Part shown: piece after piece, positions 63,003 to 64,000 of the stretch
Numbering within the stretch: the stretch's first letter is position 1
How the letters are laid out: each line of letters opens with the position of its first letter
Origin: Janthinobacterium tructae
Lineage (GTDB): Bacteria > Pseudomonadota > Gammaproteobacteria > Burkholderiales > Burkholderiaceae_D
DNA length: 64,000 bases
NCBI RefSeq assembly: GCF_006517255.1
Contig: NZ_CP041185.1
Location: forward strand, 2,418,001 to 2,482,000
Direction: 5' to 3'
Notes under the pieces: generated by a model
Seen by the model: the letters and a program-made list of their open reading frames with translations, nothing else
The model's database searches: none
Told to the model about the DNA's origin: nothing
Translations under genes and position numbers: made by a program

Positions 63003-63986
63003 ATGATAAAAAAAATGACCTTGGCAGTACTCTTTGCCGCCCTGATTCCCTTCTACGGATGCCAGGCGCAAACCATGGCAGAAACGAAACCCGTTTCCGC
63101 CGAAGTCACCACCACCCTGACGCCCGACATCGGCGGCATCAAGCAAGTGCTGGAAATCAAGACTGACGACGCGACCAAACCCGTGCTCCTGTTCTTGTCC
63201 GGCGGGCCGGGAAGCTCCATGATCAAGGGCGCGGATGCCTTTACCAATGTGTTGAAAAGCCGATTTACGATTGTGCAATGGGATCAGCGCGACGCGGGGA
63301 AAACCTTGAAACTGAATCCTTCCCCCACGCAGCCATCCGTCGGGCAGATGGAGCAGGACACGTATCAAGTCATCCAATTCCTGCGCAAAGAATTAAAACA
63401 GGAAAAAATATACTTGCTGGGCAGTTCCTGGGGTAACGTCCTGGGCTTTTACATCGTCAAGCATCATCCGGAATTGCTGCATGCTTATTTTGCATCCAAT
63501 CCTGTCGTGAGCCAGCTGGACAGCGAGAAAGAATTGCTGCAAGCCTTGAAAGCCCACTTCAAGGACAATGCCCTCGCCAGCCAGGAACTGGACAGCATCA
63601 GTTTCCCGTTTGCCAGTGACGAAAGCATGTTTTATTTAAGGAAATGGCTTTTTTACAAGGATGGCAAGGAATTTGCAACGACTGCGGGTTTCAAGACGGG
63701 CTTTCTTCAATGGTCAAAAACCTGGTCGCCAGTCTGGAACGAGGTCATGCACATTGATCTGCCCAAGACCTTGAAAAGCGTTGACTGCCCCGTGTATTTT
63801 TTCGTCGGCAAGAACGATATCCAGACCTCGACCAGGATCACGCAAGCGTATTTTGAGACCTTGAAGGCGCCAAAGAAGGGACTGTTTTTCTTTGACCATT
63901 CCGGGCATCAAATACACCAGGATGAACCGGTGAAATTTCAAGAAGCCATCATCAAGACATTGGAGACAATTCAACCGAACAAGTAA
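63003..63986 (+). CDS. Alpha/beta hydrolase lipoprotein (proline iminopeptidase-like)
   Basis: A 327-residue lipoprotein: signal peptide with lipobox F-Y-G-C (C20), oxyanion segment F-L-S-G-G-P-G-S-S, nucleophile S142 in G-S-S-W-G-N, acid in V-G-K-N-D-I-Q and His in H-S-G-H-Q-I-H. The pattern H/S-G-G-P-G and G-x-S-W-G resembles proline iminopeptidases, but the peptidase activity is unproven. The base composition is less GC-rich than neighbours. ATG at 63003 is chosen for the signal peptide; no clear ribosome-binding site. Confidence 0.82.
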   Translation: MIKKMTLAVLFAALIPFYGCQAQTMAETKPVSAEVTTTLTPDIGGIKQVLEIKTDDATKPVLLFLSGGPGSSMIKGADAFTNVLKSRFTIVQWDQRDAGKTLKLNPSPTQPSVGQMEQDTYQVIQFLRKELKQEKIYLLGSSWGNVLGFYIVKHHPELLHAYFASNPVVSQLDSEKELLQALKAHFKDNALASQELDSISFPFASDESMFYLRKWLFYKDGKEFATTAGFKTGFLQWSKTWSPVWNEVMHIDLPKTLKSVDCPVYFFVGKNDIQTSTRITQAYFETLKAPKKGLFFFDHSGHQIHQDEPVKFQEAIIKTLETIQPNK

Positions 63987-64000
63987 GAGCGTCTGAAACG

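Overview
The window looks like a chromosomal segment of a high-GC betaproteobacterium of the family Oxalobacteraceae (order Burkholderiales), most likely Janthinobacterium or a close relative. I base this on the gene order leuA-pssA ... ilvC-ilvN-ilvB, on the sigma factor/DUF3619/DUF3106/RDD operon next to ilvB, on the complete iscRSUA-hscBA-fdx-iscX operon and on the general protein character. I see no prophage, insertion sequence or CRISPR array. The genus is inference; no search was run.

Layout. 1-1933: 3' part of a large exported, probably surface lipoprotein. 1967-11642 (minus strand): branched-chain amino acid and phospholipid block (leuA, pssA, ilvC, ilvN, ilvB), interrupted by two tandem SIMPL-domain periplasmic proteins, an MFS transporter with an 11-base C tract before its start, and a small membrane protein. 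12139-14408 (plus): sigma factor operon. 14472-16939: truncated haemoglobin, pseudouridine synthase, methyltransferase. 16926-22678 (minus): the Fe-S assembly operon with its IscR box. 23015-24384: a NADAR protein and a divergent uracil-DNA-glycosylase-like protein. 24650-30474: a diguanylate cyclase, a VOC/fumarylacetoacetate hydrolase/maleylacetoacetate isomerase operon with divergent LysR regulator, and ChaC. 30471-32446: a radical SAM protein with a LexA box, and a DTW-domain tRNA enzyme. 32518-35895: chemoreceptor, lipocalin, periplasmic solute-binding protein.

35929-53016 is a type VI secretion locus: tssA, tssH, tssE, hcp, tssC, tssB and a TPR lipoprotein on the minus strand; tssJ, tssK, tssL on the plus strand; an OmpA-like protein, tagF, tssM and a TagX-like M15 peptidase on the minus strand. 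The baseplate genes tssF and tssG, as well as vgrG and PAAR, are absent from the window, although tssF-tssG usually lie between tssE and tssH. 53154-63986 carries a proline-rich membrane protein, two alpha/beta hydrolases, tRNA-Asn, a GntR regulator, a purine permease, GtrA, and a three-subunit FAD/cytochrome c sugar-dehydrogenase operon with a palindromic operator over its promoter.

The most unusual signal is not a protein. A ~118-120 bp element occurs three times (14915-15034, 22895-23012, 58630-58749). Its three nested stems keep pairing through compensating base changes, and in all three copies one end lies exactly at the stop codon of a minus-strand gene. A second palindromic repeat cluster (15888-16021) also abuts a stop codon. 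These look like structured 3'-end elements or a mobile repeat family that targets gene ends.
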